From the NCBI RefSeq assembly GCF_029601685.1, contig NZ_JARRIR010000003.1:310001-374000 (forward strand): 64,000 nt of DNA, in the 5' to 3' direction. The notes under the pieces were generated by a model that saw nothing but the letters and a program-made list of their open reading frames with translations, had not been told where the DNA came from and searched no databases. A program made the position numbers and the translations under genes. Source of the stretch: Metarhizobium sp017305935 (GTDB lineage: Bacteria > Pseudomonadota > Alphaproteobacteria > Rhizobiales > Rhizobiaceae). This document shows, one piece after another, positions 44,596-55,024 of the stretch; positions within the stretch are counted from its first letter, which is position 1; the number at the start of each line of letters is the position of its first letter.

Positions 44596-46119
44596 TTGGC
44601 CAGCGCCGCGACCGGCATCCACCACGTCACTCTCATCACCGCCCGCGTGCAGGCGAACGTGGATTTCTATCTCGGCTTTCTCGGCCTCGATCTGGTCAAG
44701 CGCACCGGTGGCTATGAGGATGGCGAGCAGCTTCACCTGTTCTATGGCAATGCCGAGGGCGCCCCCGGCACGCTGATCACCTTCCTCGTCTGGGAAGACG
44801 GCGCGGCCGGGCGGGTGGGCAACGGCCAGGTTTCGGAAATCGCCCTTGCCGTGCCGCGTGGCTCGATCGGCGGCTGGCTGACGCGGGCGCTGTCGCGGGG
44901 ACTTGCCGTCGAGGGACCGTTGCGCGAATTCGACGAGCCGGTGCTGCGGCTGAAGGATCCCGATGGCGTCATCGTCAAGCTGGTCGGCGTCGAGGCACCC
45001 GGAGAGGAGCCGACCATCCTGCGCCTGCGCGGCGTGACGATCCTGACCGAGACGCCGGAGGAGACGGCGGCCTTCGTCGCCCGCTTCGGCTATCGGCCGG
45101 GGCCGGTCTCCGGCTCGGTGCGGCGGCTGCTGTCGCAGACCGATGCCGTCGATGTGCGCGATGCGACCGGTTATGTGCCGGGCATTCCGGGCACCGGCAC
45201 GGCCGATCACGTCGCCTTCCGCGCCGCCGATGTCGCGGCGGTGCGTGAGGCCGAGCGCGGTTTCGCACGGCTGAACTCCTCGCCCACCAATGTCCACGAC
45301 CGCAAATATTTCACCTCGCTTTATGTGCGCGAGCCCGGCGGCACGCTGATCGAATATGCCACCGACGGCCCCGGCTTCGCCATCGACGAGGCCCCCGGCC
45401 AACTCGGCAAGATCCTGTTCGTGCCCGATCACGATGCCGCCCGCGGCGAGGATCTGAAGCTGCTGATGCCGCAATTCTCCCTGCCCGGGGAGCCGCGCAT
45501 GCCGCGCCGCGACCTGCCCTTCGTGCATCGTTTCCATGTGCCGGAAATCCCCGGAGACGAGACGCTGGTGCTGCTGCATGGCACCGGCGGCAACGAGGCC
45601 GACCTGATGCCGCTCGCCCACCGCATCGCGCCATCGGCGACGCTGCTGGGCCTGCGCGGCCGCGCCCATGAGGAGGGCGTCGCCCGCTGGTTCCGTCGCT
45701 TTGGCCCTGATCGTTTCGACGAACCCGATATCCGCGCCGAGGCGGACGCCTTCGAAGCCTTTATCGAGGGTGCGCGGACCGGCTACGGCCTCGATCCGGC
45801 GCACACCACCTATCTCGGCCTCTCGAACGGCGCGAACTTTTTGGGGGCCGCGATGGCGCTGCATCCGGGTCTCATCCGCCGCGCCATCCTGCTGCGCGCC
45901 ATGCCGGTGCTTTCGGAACTGCCGGAGGTCGATCTCGGCGGCACGGCGGTCTTGTCCATCGCCGGCACGCAGGATGCCTTCGTGGCGGAGGCGGAGCGGC
46001 TGGAAGCCTGGCTTTCCGCCTGCGGCGCAGAGGTCACCGCGAAACGCATCGAGGCCGGGCATGGGCTGGCCGCCGAAGACGCGGTGCTGGCGCGGGACTG
46101 GCTGGCGGGCCTGGCGTAG
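44596..46119 (+). CDS. Fusion of VOC ring-cleaving dioxygenase and alpha/beta hydrolase (MhqO-MhqD type)
   Basis: A 507-residue two-part protein. Residues 1-300 form two glyoxalase/VOC modules of the MhqO/LinE-like dioxygenase type, with metal ligands His (GIHHVTLIT), His (TADHVAFRAA) and Glu (GGTLIEYATD). Residues about 310-507 form a phospholipase/carboxylesterase-type hydrolase (VLLHGTGGNEADLMPLA, nucleophile in GLSNGANFLGAA, Asp in GTQDAFV, His in AGHGLAAED). In Bacillus, separate MhqO and MhqD detoxify hydroquinones; here they are one chain. TTG start with GGGAG upstream. Confidence 0.85.
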   Translation: MASAATGIHHVTLITARVQANVDFYLGFLGLDLVKRTGGYEDGEQLHLFYGNAEGAPGTLITFLVWEDGAAGRVGNGQVSEIALAVPRGSIGGWLTRALSRGLAVEGPLREFDEPVLRLKDPDGVIVKLVGVEAPGEEPTILRLRGVTILTETPEETAAFVARFGYRPGPVSGSVRRLLSQTDAVDVRDATGYVPGIPGTGTADHVAFRAADVAAVREAERGFARLNSSPTNVHDRKYFTSLYVREPGGTLIEYATDGPGFAIDEAPGQLGKILFVPDHDAARGEDLKLLMPQFSLPGEPRMPRRDLPFVHRFHVPEIPGDETLVLLHGTGGNEADLMPLAHRIAPSATLLGLRGRAHEEGVARWFRRFGPDRFDEPDIRAEADAFEAFIEGARTGYGLDPAHTTYLGLSNGANFLGAAMALHPGLIRRAILLRAMPVLSELPEVDLGGTAVLSIAGTQDAFVAEAERLEAWLSACGAEVTAKRIEAGHGLAAEDAVLARDWLAGLA

Positions 46120-46231
46120 AGTCTTTTCCGTAGCGGAAACTCAGGCCATCCTTTGGGTCTAAGGGCGAAAACTCCCGTGATTGCGGGGATCGTCGCGTCT
46201 TCACCGAGAGACCATGACTGACAATCCGTCC

Positions 46232-48025
46232 TTACCCCGCCGCCGCGCCGGGGCGAAACCCGCGCAGCGACGAAACGGCGACGGCGCGGTTGCGGCCGGC
46301 GGTTTTCGCGGCGAGCAGGGCGGTGTCGGCGCGGGCGAGCAGCGTCGCCACCGGCCCCTCCTGGGGGGCTGCGGCGACGCCGACGGAGACGGTGACCGTG
46401 CCGAGGAAACGGCCGTGATCGGACAGCGGGGCGGCGGCGATCTGGGCGCAGAGGGTTTCGCCGAGGCGCAGGGCCTCGGCCTCGCCAACACCGTCCAGCA
46501 GGATGGTGAATTCCTCGCCGCCGAAGCGGAAGACTTCGCCGGCCTCCGGCAGCGCCGAATGCAGGATATCGGCGACATGGCGGATGACGGCGTCGCCGGC
46601 GTCATGGCCGAATTCGTCGTTGAAGCGCTTGAAATGGTCGATGTCGAGCATCAGGCAGGCATGCGGGGCCGGTGCCTTGGCGATGCGGTTGATCGCCTCG
46701 TCCAATGAGCGGCGGTTGAGAAGGCCGCTCAAGGGGTCGCGGATCGCCATGCCGGTCAGCCGCTCGCGCAATTGCAGGTTGGCGATGGCGAGCCCGAGAT
46801 TTTCGGCGATCAGCTCCAGATAGAGCCGCGCCTCTTCCAGCCGGTCGAGCTCGGCCGCTTCCAGATGCAGCAGGCCGACGGTTTCGCCGAGGGCCGTCAG
46901 CGGCACGCACAGCGCCGGGCGCTGCGTCTCTTCCAGATGCGGGCAGGCGACGTCGTGGTCGTTGCTGTCGCTGAGATGCGGCCGGCCGCGGCGCAAGGCC
47001 CAGCATTGTTCGGCCGGGAAGGCCGCGGGTGTGGTTTCCGGTCCGTTCCAGCTGCTGCGCGGCACCAGAGACCGGTGCCCCTCGTCATGGGTATAGAGGC
47101 TGCCGGCCATGCCCGGAAAGGTCTGGGGCATGAACAGGGCGACGACATCGGCGATCTCGTCCTGCGTCTGGCAGGCCTGCAGGCGATGCATCATCTGCAG
47201 GATGAAATCCTTGATGCGCTGGTCGCGGCGCAGCTCCGCCGCCAGCCTTTCGCGCTCCAGCCCGTTGGCGCGGAAGACGGCGATGGCCGCCGTCATCTCG
47301 CCGATCTCGTCGCGACGCGCCACCTGCGGCACCTCGACGTCGAAATCCTGCTTCGCCAGCCGGTTGATGATTCCGGTCATGGCGACGATCGGGGTGGCGA
47401 TGCGCCGCTTCAGCACGAAATAGAGTACGCCGAGGAAGACCAGCGCCGTCAGCGCCAGCATGGATTTGGCGATGATGTCGAAGAGATCGCTGCGCGCCTT
47501 TGCGCGCGACAGCGCCTCACCGCTGCGCGCCGTCATCATCTGCTGCACCTCGTCGACGCTGCCGAGCAGGTCTTTATGGGCCGCCTCATGCGCGGGGCCG
47601 AACACGGCCTGGCGCGCCGCCTCCTGTCGTCCGTCGCGATAATCGGCGATCGCCGTGCGCTCGATCCTATCCAGCGCCTCGGCCTCGCTGACGATGCGGG
47701 TGAGGACGGCGATCTCGTCTTCGGTGGCGCCGAGCGTCCTGGCGCGCTGTGCCGCCGCCTCGAAGCCGCGCTCGTCCTTCTCGTCGACGTAGAACGCCGC
47801 CAGCTCATCCTCTGCGCCGCGCATGAAATAGAGGCGGATGTCGTCGGTGCGCTTTTCCGCGCCGATATCGAGTTCGTCGACCAGTTCGCCGAGCGCCAGA
47901 TGCTGCTCGACGGCGCGGCGCTCCAGAAGCGCCGAATGCGCCGAGAGAATGAAGGACAGGCCGGCCAGCATGGTCAGTAGCACGGTGGCGACATAGGCCA
48001 GATTGGTGATCGTCCCGATCCGCAT
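46232..48025 (-). CDS. Diguanylate cyclase with HAMP and GAF-like domains
   Basis: A 597-residue membrane GGDEF protein: TM1 about residues 7-30, a helical periplasmic sensor (about 31-185), TM2 about 193-213, HAMP 214-265, a GAF-like domain 300-440 and a C-terminal GGDEF domain. The active-site motif is RFGGEEFTILL (GGEEF), with DIDHFKRFNDEFGHDAGD before it, so it should make cyclic di-GMP. The start at 48025 (MRIGTITNLAYVATVLL) has GGGGAG upstream; an in-frame ATG at 48052 is possible. No EAL domain. Convergent with the fusion gene. Confidence 0.92.
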   Translation of the reverse strand: MRIGTITNLAYVATVLLTMLAGLSFILSAHSALLERRAVEQHLALGELVDELDIGAEKRTDDIRLYFMRGAEDELAAFYVDEKDERGFEAAAQRARTLGATEDEIAVLTRIVSEAEALDRIERTAIADYRDGRQEAARQAVFGPAHEAAHKDLLGSVDEVQQMMTARSGEALSRAKARSDLFDIIAKSMLALTALVFLGVLYFVLKRRIATPIVAMTGIINRLAKQDFDVEVPQVARRDEIGEMTAAIAVFRANGLERERLAAELRRDQRIKDFILQMMHRLQACQTQDEIADVVALFMPQTFPGMAGSLYTHDEGHRSLVPRSSWNGPETTPAAFPAEQCWALRRGRPHLSDSNDHDVACPHLEETQRPALCVPLTALGETVGLLHLEAAELDRLEEARLYLELIAENLGLAIANLQLRERLTGMAIRDPLSGLLNRRSLDEAINRIAKAPAPHACLMLDIDHFKRFNDEFGHDAGDAVIRHVADILHSALPEAGEVFRFGGEEFTILLDGVGEAEALRLGETLCAQIAAAPLSDHGRFLGTVTVSVGVAAAPQEGPVATLLARADTALLAAKTAGRNRAVAVSSLRGFRPGAAAG

Positions 48026-48205
48026 TCTGCAAAAATCTCCCCGGAAAGGCATGGGCGTTCCGATGGAACCGAACCGGCTTATAGCACGGATTGATTAATG
48101 GGAGACGACCGGAATTTGCCGGGATCGGGAGCGGCCGCTTGTGCGTGCATAAGCCGTGCTGTACCACCTTCGTGCCGAAATGCAGCGCTGGAGGACTGGT
48201 CGCTT

Positions 48206-48733
48206 ATGGCCGTTTTGTTGACGAAACATCTGAGGCTCAGCCCCTGCTGCCCGGCCGACCGCGCCGATTTCATCGCGCTGGAGCAGGATCCGGACGTCAT
48301 GCGCTTCCTCAATGGCGGCCACCCGGTCGACCGCGCCAAGGCCGGCCCCGACGCCAGTTTTCTCATGCCCGAGGGAAACGAACCGCATGTCTGGACGGCG
48401 CGGCGGACGGACAACGGCGCCTTCGTCGGATGGTTCTGCCTGTGGCCGGAAAGCGAAACGCTTGCCGAACTCGGCTATCGCCTGGCGCGCGGGGAATGGG
48501 GGCGGGGGCTGGCCTCGGAAGGCGCGGCGGCGCTGGTCGGCTGGGGCTTCGAATGCGCCGGCTATGACAGGATCGTGGCGACCACCATGGCGGTGAACCT
48601 CGGCTCGCGCCGGGTGATGGAAAAGATCGGCATGACATACGCCCGCACCGAGCATGGCGAATGGGCCGATCCGATTCCGGGCTGCGAGCAGGGCGAGGTC
48701 TGGTATGAGGTGACGCGCCCGATCCGATCCTAG
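48206..48733 (+). CDS. GNAT family N-acetyltransferase
   Basis: A 175-residue RimJ/RimL-like acetyltransferase. TKHLRLSPCCPADRADFIAL opens the fold, LGYRLARGEWGRGLASEGAA is the acetyl-CoA loop and NLGSRRVMEKIGMTY the C-terminal part. GGAGG precedes the ATG. Its stop overlaps the stop of the HEPN gene on the other strand. The substrate is unknown. Confidence 0.85.
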   Translation: MAVLLTKHLRLSPCCPADRADFIALEQDPDVMRFLNGGHPVDRAKAGPDASFLMPEGNEPHVWTARRTDNGAFVGWFCLWPESETLAELGYRLARGEWGRGLASEGAAALVGWGFECAGYDRIVATTMAVNLGSRRVMEKIGMTYARTEHGEWADPIPGCEQGEVWYEVTRPIRS

Positions 48734-49228
48734 CCTGCGGGCTTGCCGTTTCCGCCGTCGTGATCGTCCCCGCCTTTCATCGTCTTTTCCAGCGCGGTCA
48801 CCGCAGCGAGGAAGACGGGAAAGGTTTTGCGGAGAAGCGCAAGATTTTCGACGACTTTCTCCGGCTTGAGGTCGAAACCGTAGCGGTGCCGCACGAGGTG
48901 GCGGAACCCCTTGATTTCCGTCAGAGCCTCGTAGAGATCGAGATCGAGCAGGGCCGGCCGCGTTCCGGCAATCTCCGCCGCCATCTGGTCCAGCACGTCC
49001 TGATGGGCGGAGGGGCCGGTCGGCACGGCGTCGTCGATGTCCCGCGCGAGGCTGAGAAGCATGTCCTCGATGCCGTTGTAGACGCTATGGATGCCGGCGG
49101 AGACAGTCGCCATCCGCCAGCGCTTTCGCCTGTTTCTCGTAAAACTGCTGCATCTGCGCCAGCTCGCGCTCGGCGCGGAGGATCTTTGGCGTCAGCCGTG
49201 AGAAGGTCGGCAGGCTAAACGATGTCAT
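48730..49228 (-). pseudogene. HEPN-domain protein of an MNT/HEPN pair, interrupted by a frameshift
   Basis: The coding trace begins at ATG 49228 (MTSFSLPTFSRLTPKILRAE ... KALADGDC) and switches frame near 49105, continuing as VSAGIHSVYNGIEDMLLSLA to a stop at 48730. The 499-base span is one base more than a whole number of codons, so a single inserted base, or a sequence error, explains it. Rejoined, the protein has 165 residues with the HEPN ribonuclease motif R-x4-H (RHLVRH). An internal ATG at 49113 would give a 127-residue version without the first helix. It overlaps the nucleotidyltransferase gene by 14 bases. Confidence 0.7.
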
Positions 49229-49535
49229 TCAGGAGCTCCCGAAGGCGGTCTTCGGTCAGGTCGGCCTCGAAGATGAGATCGTAGGGAATATCCGAGCCGC
49301 GCATGCCGTCGGCCACAAGCCTCTCGACGAGAAGGCGGCGCTTCGGATCCAGCGGGCCACGGACGAGAAGGTCGACATCCGAATGCGCGCGAAAATCGCC
49401 GCGCGCCAGCGAGCCGACGAGGCTTATGTCGATTCCCTTGGCGGCGGCATCACGCAGAATGTGAAACACGGCTGCGGACGCATTTTCGCGCCGCATGTCG
49501 CGTCTCCTCGCCATCAATGCCGCCATCCTGCTCAT
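49215..49535 (-). CDS. MNT-type nucleotidyltransferase (antitoxin partner of HEPN)
   Basis: A 106-residue minimal nucleotidyltransferase with the motif GSLARGDFRAHSDVDLLVRG (GSxxRG...SDxDL, about residue 40). In HEPN/MNT systems the nucleotidyltransferase adenylylates and silences the HEPN RNase. The start at 49535 has GGGAG at good spacing; in-frame ATGs 12 and 21 bases later are alternatives. First gene of the pair. Confidence 0.82.
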   Translation of the reverse strand: MSRMAALMARRRDMRRENASAAVFHILRDAAAKGIDISLVGSLARGDFRAHSDVDLLVRGPLDPKRRLLVERLVADGMRGSDIPYDLIFEADLTEDRLRELLNDIV

Positions 49536-49640
49536 GCGCAACTCCCGTTTCGGGAGGCAGTATCGCATGGGGCGCGGCCGGCGAAAAGCCGGCGGCATGG
49601 CCGTCGCGCGCCAATCGGCGCGCAACGCATTACCCTGCAA

Positions 49641-50843
<1,203 letters not shown>

Positions 50844-50846
50844 CAT

Positions 50847-51275
50847 CGTCTCCTCACAGGCGCCCAGCGCGGCCGGGTGATGCTTTATGTTTAAAGCATT
50901 TCGGCAAAAGCGCGAAGCGGTTTGCGCGCCCTCATGCGGAAAATATCCATGCCGCTTGCGAGACAGGAGATAATTTGCAGCGATGCCGGTCGCAATCAAT
51001 TTGTGCGATATCGCTACTTTGTTCGATTATCGCACGATAGAGATGGGCAGCTCGGCCGGCGAATCGTGAAAGAGTTTCGCTCAAATCCACGGCAATCGTG
51101 CTCTGGCGCGCGAGGACGGGAATGCGCAGTATGACGAAACTGTGATTGCGTCGCGGCCTTCGGGTCCGGCGCCGGCAGGGGCGGAAACATCCGCGAACGG
51201 ACCGATCGCTGGAGGAGCGGCGGGCCGGTCATTCGTGCGGGCGGCCTCATGAAACGGCCGACCAGGGGAGGAATT
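50847..51275. promoter_or_regulatory. Divergent intergenic region pcaF-azgA with an inverted repeat
   Basis: The region contains an inverted repeat GTGCGATA (51003-51010) ... TATCGCAC (51028-51035) with a 17-base spacer in an AT-rich setting, the form of an operator for a dimeric regulator. I find no purine riboswitch before the permease gene. No gene is supported here. Confidence 0.45.
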
Positions 51276-52568
51276 ATGTTTGAACGGCTTTTCAGGCTGA
51301 GTGAGCACGGCACGTCCGTGCGTACCGAAGTGGTGGCGGGTCTGACGACCTTTCTCACCATGTCCTATATCATCTTCGTCAATCCGGACATCCTGTCGAC
51401 GACAGGCATGGACCGGGATGCGGTCTTCGTCGCCACCTGTCTGGCGGCGGCGCTGGGCTCGCTGATCATGGGCCTTGTGGCCAATTGGCCGATCGGCATG
51501 GCGCCGGGCATGGGGCTGAACGCCTTCTTCGCCTTCACCGTCGTCGCGGCGCTCGGCTTCACCTGGCAGCAGGCGCTGGGCGCGGTGTTCATCTCCGGCA
51601 TGATCTTCGTTTTGCTGACGGTGACGGGCGTCAGAAGCTGGCTGATCGCCGGCATTCCTCATTCGCTGCGCAGCGCGATTGCCGCCGGCATCGGCCTGTT
51701 CCTCGGCATCATCGCGCTGAAGAATGCCGGCATCGTCGTCGACAATCCGGCGACGCTGGTCGGCCTCGGCGACCTCAAGGCCACCGGCACGCTGCTCGCC
51801 ATCCTCGGTTTCCTGGTCATCGCGGTGATGGATTCGCTGCGCATCCGCGGGGCGATCCTGATCGGCATCCTCGTCGTCACCGTTCTCTCGTGGATCTTCG
51901 GCGTCAGCGAGTTTCGCGGCGTCGTCTCGGCCCCGCCGTCGATCATGCCGACCTTCCTGCAACTCGATATCGTCGGCGCGCTGCATGGCGGCCTGCTGCA
52001 TGTCATCCTCGTCTTCGTGCTCGTCGAGGTCTTCGACGCCACCGGCACGCTGATCGGCGTCGCCAAGCGCGCCAACCTGATCCGCGAGGGCGAAAAGAGC
52101 CGCCTGGGCCGGGCCTTGCTCGCCGATAGCGCGGCGATCGTCGCCGGCTCGCTGATGGGCACCAGCAGCACCACCGCCTATGTCGAAAGCGCCTCCGGCG
52201 TGCAGGCGGGCGGGCGCACCGGGCTCACCGCGTTTACCGTCGCCATCCTGTTCCTGGCCGCCCTGTTCATCTCGCCGCTGGCCGGCTCCGTGCCGACCTA
52301 TGCGACCGCGCCGGCGCTGCTCTACGTCGCCGGCCTGATGATGCGCGAACTGACGGAAATCGACTGGGACGACCTGACGGATGCGGCGCCGGCCGCGCTC
52401 ACCGCGCTCGCCATGCCCTTCACCTATTCGATCGCCAACGGCCTCGCCTTCGGTTTCGTCAGCTATGTCGTGCTCAAGCTGTTCACCGGCAAATGGCGCC
52501 AGATTCACCCGGCGACCCTGATCGTCGCCATCCTGTTCGTCATCCGCTTCGCGTTCTTCGCGGAGTAA
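51276..52568 (+). CDS. Purine permease, AzgA/PbuG (NCS2) family
   Basis: A 430-residue inner-membrane transporter with about 12 TM segments. Family marks: EVVAGLTTFLTMSYIIFVNP (with EhgTSVrtE before it), FVATCLAAALGSLIMGLVAN, WPIGMAPGMGLNAFFAFTVV and GTSSTTAYVESASGVQAGGR. AzgA proteins carry adenine, guanine or hypoxanthine with protons. Its place beside xdh, puu and all genes suggests feeding the catabolic cluster. A strong GGGGAGGAATT ribosome site sets the start. Confidence 0.92.
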   Translation: MFERLFRLSEHGTSVRTEVVAGLTTFLTMSYIIFVNPDILSTTGMDRDAVFVATCLAAALGSLIMGLVANWPIGMAPGMGLNAFFAFTVVAALGFTWQQALGAVFISGMIFVLLTVTGVRSWLIAGIPHSLRSAIAAGIGLFLGIIALKNAGIVVDNPATLVGLGDLKATGTLLAILGFLVIAVMDSLRIRGAILIGILVVTVLSWIFGVSEFRGVVSAPPSIMPTFLQLDIVGALHGGLLHVILVFVLVEVFDATGTLIGVAKRANLIREGEKSRLGRALLADSAAIVAGSLMGTSSTTAYVESASGVQAGGRTGLTAFTVAILFLAALFISPLAGSVPTYATAPALLYVAGLMMRELTEIDWDDLTDAAPAALTALAMPFTYSIANGLAFGFVSYVVLKLFTGKWRQIHPATLIVAILFVIRFAFFAE

Positions 52569-52592
52569 GGGTTTCGGATCGAGAATGGGAAA

Positions 52593-52615
52593 GGGCCGCG
52601 TGACGAGCGCGGCCC
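52593..52615 (+). terminator. GC hairpin after the permease gene
   Basis: GGGCCGCG (52593-52600) pairs with CGCGGCCC (52608-52615), 25 bases after the stop. There is no T run, so it may be a factor-dependent or weak terminator. Confidence 0.45.
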
Positions 52616-52789
52616 TCAGGCTGCTGACAAAAAGCCGAAAACCTCTCTTTCGTCATGCTCGGCCTTGTGCCGAGCATCTAAGCACGTCGGATATGTTCTT
52701 TATCGTCAATGGCTTGGTAGGCGCAGGCAGATCCTCGGGACGAGGCCGAGGATGACGTCGGGGTTGTGGAGAGGGCTTGCCAAAAGCAT

Positions 52790-52816
52790 AAGGGCCGCGT
52801 CGATGACGCGGCCCTT
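52790..52816. terminator. Hairpin between convergent permease and allA genes
   Basis: AAGGGCCGCGTC (52790-52801) pairs with GACGCGGCCCTT (52805-52816), a 12-base stem with the same core as the hairpin at 52593. On the plus strand a T-containing tail follows. It may act in both directions. Confidence 0.5.
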
Positions 52817-52841
52817 GTTCGGTTTCTTTCCTCCAGAATCC

Positions 52842-53327
52842 TCACCGGATCAGAAACGATTCCGCGTAAAAATGCTCTTCGAGGTTCACGCCCTCGCCGC
52901 CGCGGTCGATGACGGCGAAGTCGGAGGTGGTGTCGAGGGGGGTGAGGATTCCATGCCAGACGTTGCGGGCGATGTTGACGCCCTGGCCGGGGGCGGTGCG
53001 AAAGGCGATGGGGTCGGCAGGGCCGTTTTCGGTCTCCTCGGCGACGACGACGAGGAAGGCGCTGTCGCCGAGCGGAATGAAGGCCTGGCTGCCGAGCGGA
53101 TGGCGCTCGACCATCTTCAGCTCCAGCGGCAGGGCATAGGGCTCGCCGCGCAGCAGGCTGATCATCGGCCTGGCTTTGTCGCCTGTCGTCTCGATACGGG
53201 CGAGGTCGTGGTAGCGGGTGCATTTGCCGGCATTGATCGGAAAATTCTGCGCGCCGTCCTGCTCGATCACCTGACCGAAAGGCGCGAATGCTGCGCGGGT
53301 CAGCGGCCTGATCTCGATGGTCTTCAT
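52842..53327 (-). CDS. allA: Ureidoglycolate lyase
   Basis: A 161-residue AllA, which splits (S)-ureidoglycolate to glyoxylate and urea. Family features: IRPLTRAAFAPFGQVIEQDG, MISLLRGEPYALPLELKMVE, RHPLGSQAFIPLGDSAFLVV, then GQGVNIARNVWHGILTPLD. GAGGAAGAC precedes the ATG at 53327. It follows the puuE-uraD gene by 113 bases in the same direction and likely shares its transcript. Confidence 0.93.
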   Translation of the reverse strand: MKTIEIRPLTRAAFAPFGQVIEQDGAQNFPINAGKCTRYHDLARIETTGDKARPMISLLRGEPYALPLELKMVERHPLGSQAFIPLGDSAFLVVVAEETENGPADPIAFRTAPGQGVNIARNVWHGILTPLDTTSDFAVIDRGGEGVNLEEHFYAESFLIR

Positions 53328-53440
53328 GTCTTCCTCCCTTGAAAAAAAATGCCGGACGATCCGGCTTTTGACGGATGCTCGATGCGTTGGCCGATGCGAT
53401 GGGGAGGGGAGGCCCCCAGGCACCGGCCGGATCTATGGTC

Positions 53441-54859
53441 TCAGTTCGGCAGCAGCGCTTTCAACCGCAGCAACGCGATGCGCTCGACCTGCTTGCAGGC
53501 GGTTGCGAATTCGGTGTCACGGTCGTTGGCGATGCGGGTCTCGAAGGCGGCGAGGATGCTGGCCTTGGTATTGTCGCGCACGGCGATGATGAACGGGAAG
53601 CCGAATTTCTTCACATAGCTTTCGTTGAGTTCGGTGAAGCGGCGCCGTTCGTCGTCGGTCAGCGCATCGAGGCCGGCGGAGGCCTGTTCCTCGGTGGAGC
53701 TTGCCGTCAGGCGTTTCGCCGCCGCCAGCTTGCCGGCGAGATCGGGGTGGGCGACGAGCACGCCGAGGCGCTGTTCGTCGCTGGCGGCGCGGAACTGGAA
53801 GGTGAGCGCCGCCGCAAGGCCGATGGCCGTATCATGCGCGGGCGAAAGCTCGCCGGCAAAGGCGCGCCGCGCGATCCAGTCGGAATGCTCGAAGATACCG
53901 CCGAAACGCTCGACGAAGGTCTCTTCCGACATTTGCGACGGGCGCTCGGCCAAGGGCTGCGGCGGATGGGTCTTCGCCCAATGCTCGGCGATATCGACGC
54001 GGCGGGGGATCCACACCTTGTCGTGGCTCTGGATGTAATCGATGAAGCGGGCCAGCGCCATGACGCGGCCGGGGCGGCCGATCAACCGGCAATGCAGGCC
54101 GATCGACATCATCTTCGGGCTGCCGGCTTCGCCTTCGGCATAAAGCGCGTCGAAGGAATCCTTGAGGTAGCTGAAGAACTGGTCGCCGCTGTTGAAGCCT
54201 TGCGGCGTGGCGAAACGCATGTCGTTGGCGTCGAGCGTATAGGGGATGATCAGCTGCTGCCTGCCCTTGTGCTCATACCAGTAGGGCAGGTCATCGGCAT
54301 AGGTGTCGGAGATGTAGTCGAAGCCGCCGGCTTCCGTCACCAGATCGACGGTGTTGACCGAACAGCGGCCGGTATACCAGCCGCGCGGGCGTTCGCCGGT
54401 CACCAGCGTGTGCAGGCGGATCGCTTCGGCAATCGCGGCGCGTTCCTCTTCGGCCGGCATGTCCTTGTGCTCGACCCATTTCAGGCCGTGCGAGGCGATT
54501 TCCCAGCCGGCCTCGATCATCGCCGCCACTTGCGCGGGCGAACGCTGCAGGGCGGTGGCGACGCCGTAGACGGTGACCGGCACGTCCTTTTCCGTCAGCA
54601 GCCGGTGCAGGCGCCAGAAGCCGGCGCGGGCGCCGTATTCATAGATGGATTCCATGTTCCAGTGGCGCTGGCCCGGCCATTGCGCGGCACCGACGATTTC
54701 GGAGAGGAAGGCTTCCGAAGCCGCGTCGCCATGCAGCACGCAGTTTTCGCCGCCCTCCTCGTAGTTCAGCACGAATTGCACGGCGACGCGCGCCTCGCCC
54801 GGCCAGGCGGCCTTCGGCGGCGTTTGTCCATAGCCGTGCATGTCGCGGCAATATCGCAT
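53441..54859 (-). CDS. Fused allantoinase (PuuE) and OHCU decarboxylase (UraD)
   Basis: A 472-residue fusion. Residues about 1-305 are a polysaccharide-deacetylase-fold allantoinase (PuuE): RDMHGYGQTPPKAAWPGEAR, FVLNYEEGGENCVLHGD and EIASHGLKWVEHKD. Residues about 310-472 are UraD, 2-oxo-4-hydroxy-4-carboxy-5-ureidoimidazoline decarboxylase: ERFGGIFEHSDWIARRAF, LVAHPDLAGKLAAAKRLT and KFGFPFIIAVRDNTKASI. One chain thus performs the steps before and after allantoin. Such fusions are known in proteobacteria. Divergent from uraH. Confidence 0.95.
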   Translation of the reverse strand: MRYCRDMHGYGQTPPKAAWPGEARVAVQFVLNYEEGGENCVLHGDAASEAFLSEIVGAAQWPGQRHWNMESIYEYGARAGFWRLHRLLTEKDVPVTVYGVATALQRSPAQVAAMIEAGWEIASHGLKWVEHKDMPAEEERAAIAEAIRLHTLVTGERPRGWYTGRCSVNTVDLVTEAGGFDYISDTYADDLPYWYEHKGRQQLIIPYTLDANDMRFATPQGFNSGDQFFSYLKDSFDALYAEGEAGSPKMMSIGLHCRLIGRPGRVMALARFIDYIQSHDKVWIPRRVDIAEHWAKTHPPQPLAERPSQMSEETFVERFGGIFEHSDWIARRAFAGELSPAHDTAIGLAAALTFQFRAASDEQRLGVLVAHPDLAGKLAAAKRLTASSTEEQASAGLDALTDDERRRFTELNESYVKKFGFPFIIAVRDNTKASILAAFETRIANDRDTEFATACKQVERIALLRLKALLPN

Positions 54860-55024
54860 GGGAATGCTCCTCCAGACCTGATCGATGGCAAATTTCTAAC
54901 CCATAAATCGCGCGCGCCATTCCCCTTGGAAAATTTGAAAGTCTCCCACGATACCTGCGGCTTTTCAGTGGTAAGGGGGTGGCGGATAGTGGATGCAGGA
55001 GCGCTACGTTCGGGAGGAAAACGC
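54860..55024. promoter_or_regulatory. Divergent promoter region, puuE-uraD to uraH
   Basis: A 165-base AT-richer spacer that must carry the promoters of both purine arms. It is the natural place for control by the LysR-type protein encoded at 60834, but I cannot assign a site. Confidence 0.4.

Noticed and set aside
50847..51275. Purine riboswitch before the purine permease
   Set aside because: I find no conserved purine aptamer core or associated terminator. Absence is expected in this group.
53375..55024. Long plus-strand frame reading into uraH
   Set aside because: It is antisense to the puuE-uraD fusion. Only the last 121 codons, from the ATG at 55025, match HIU hydrolase.
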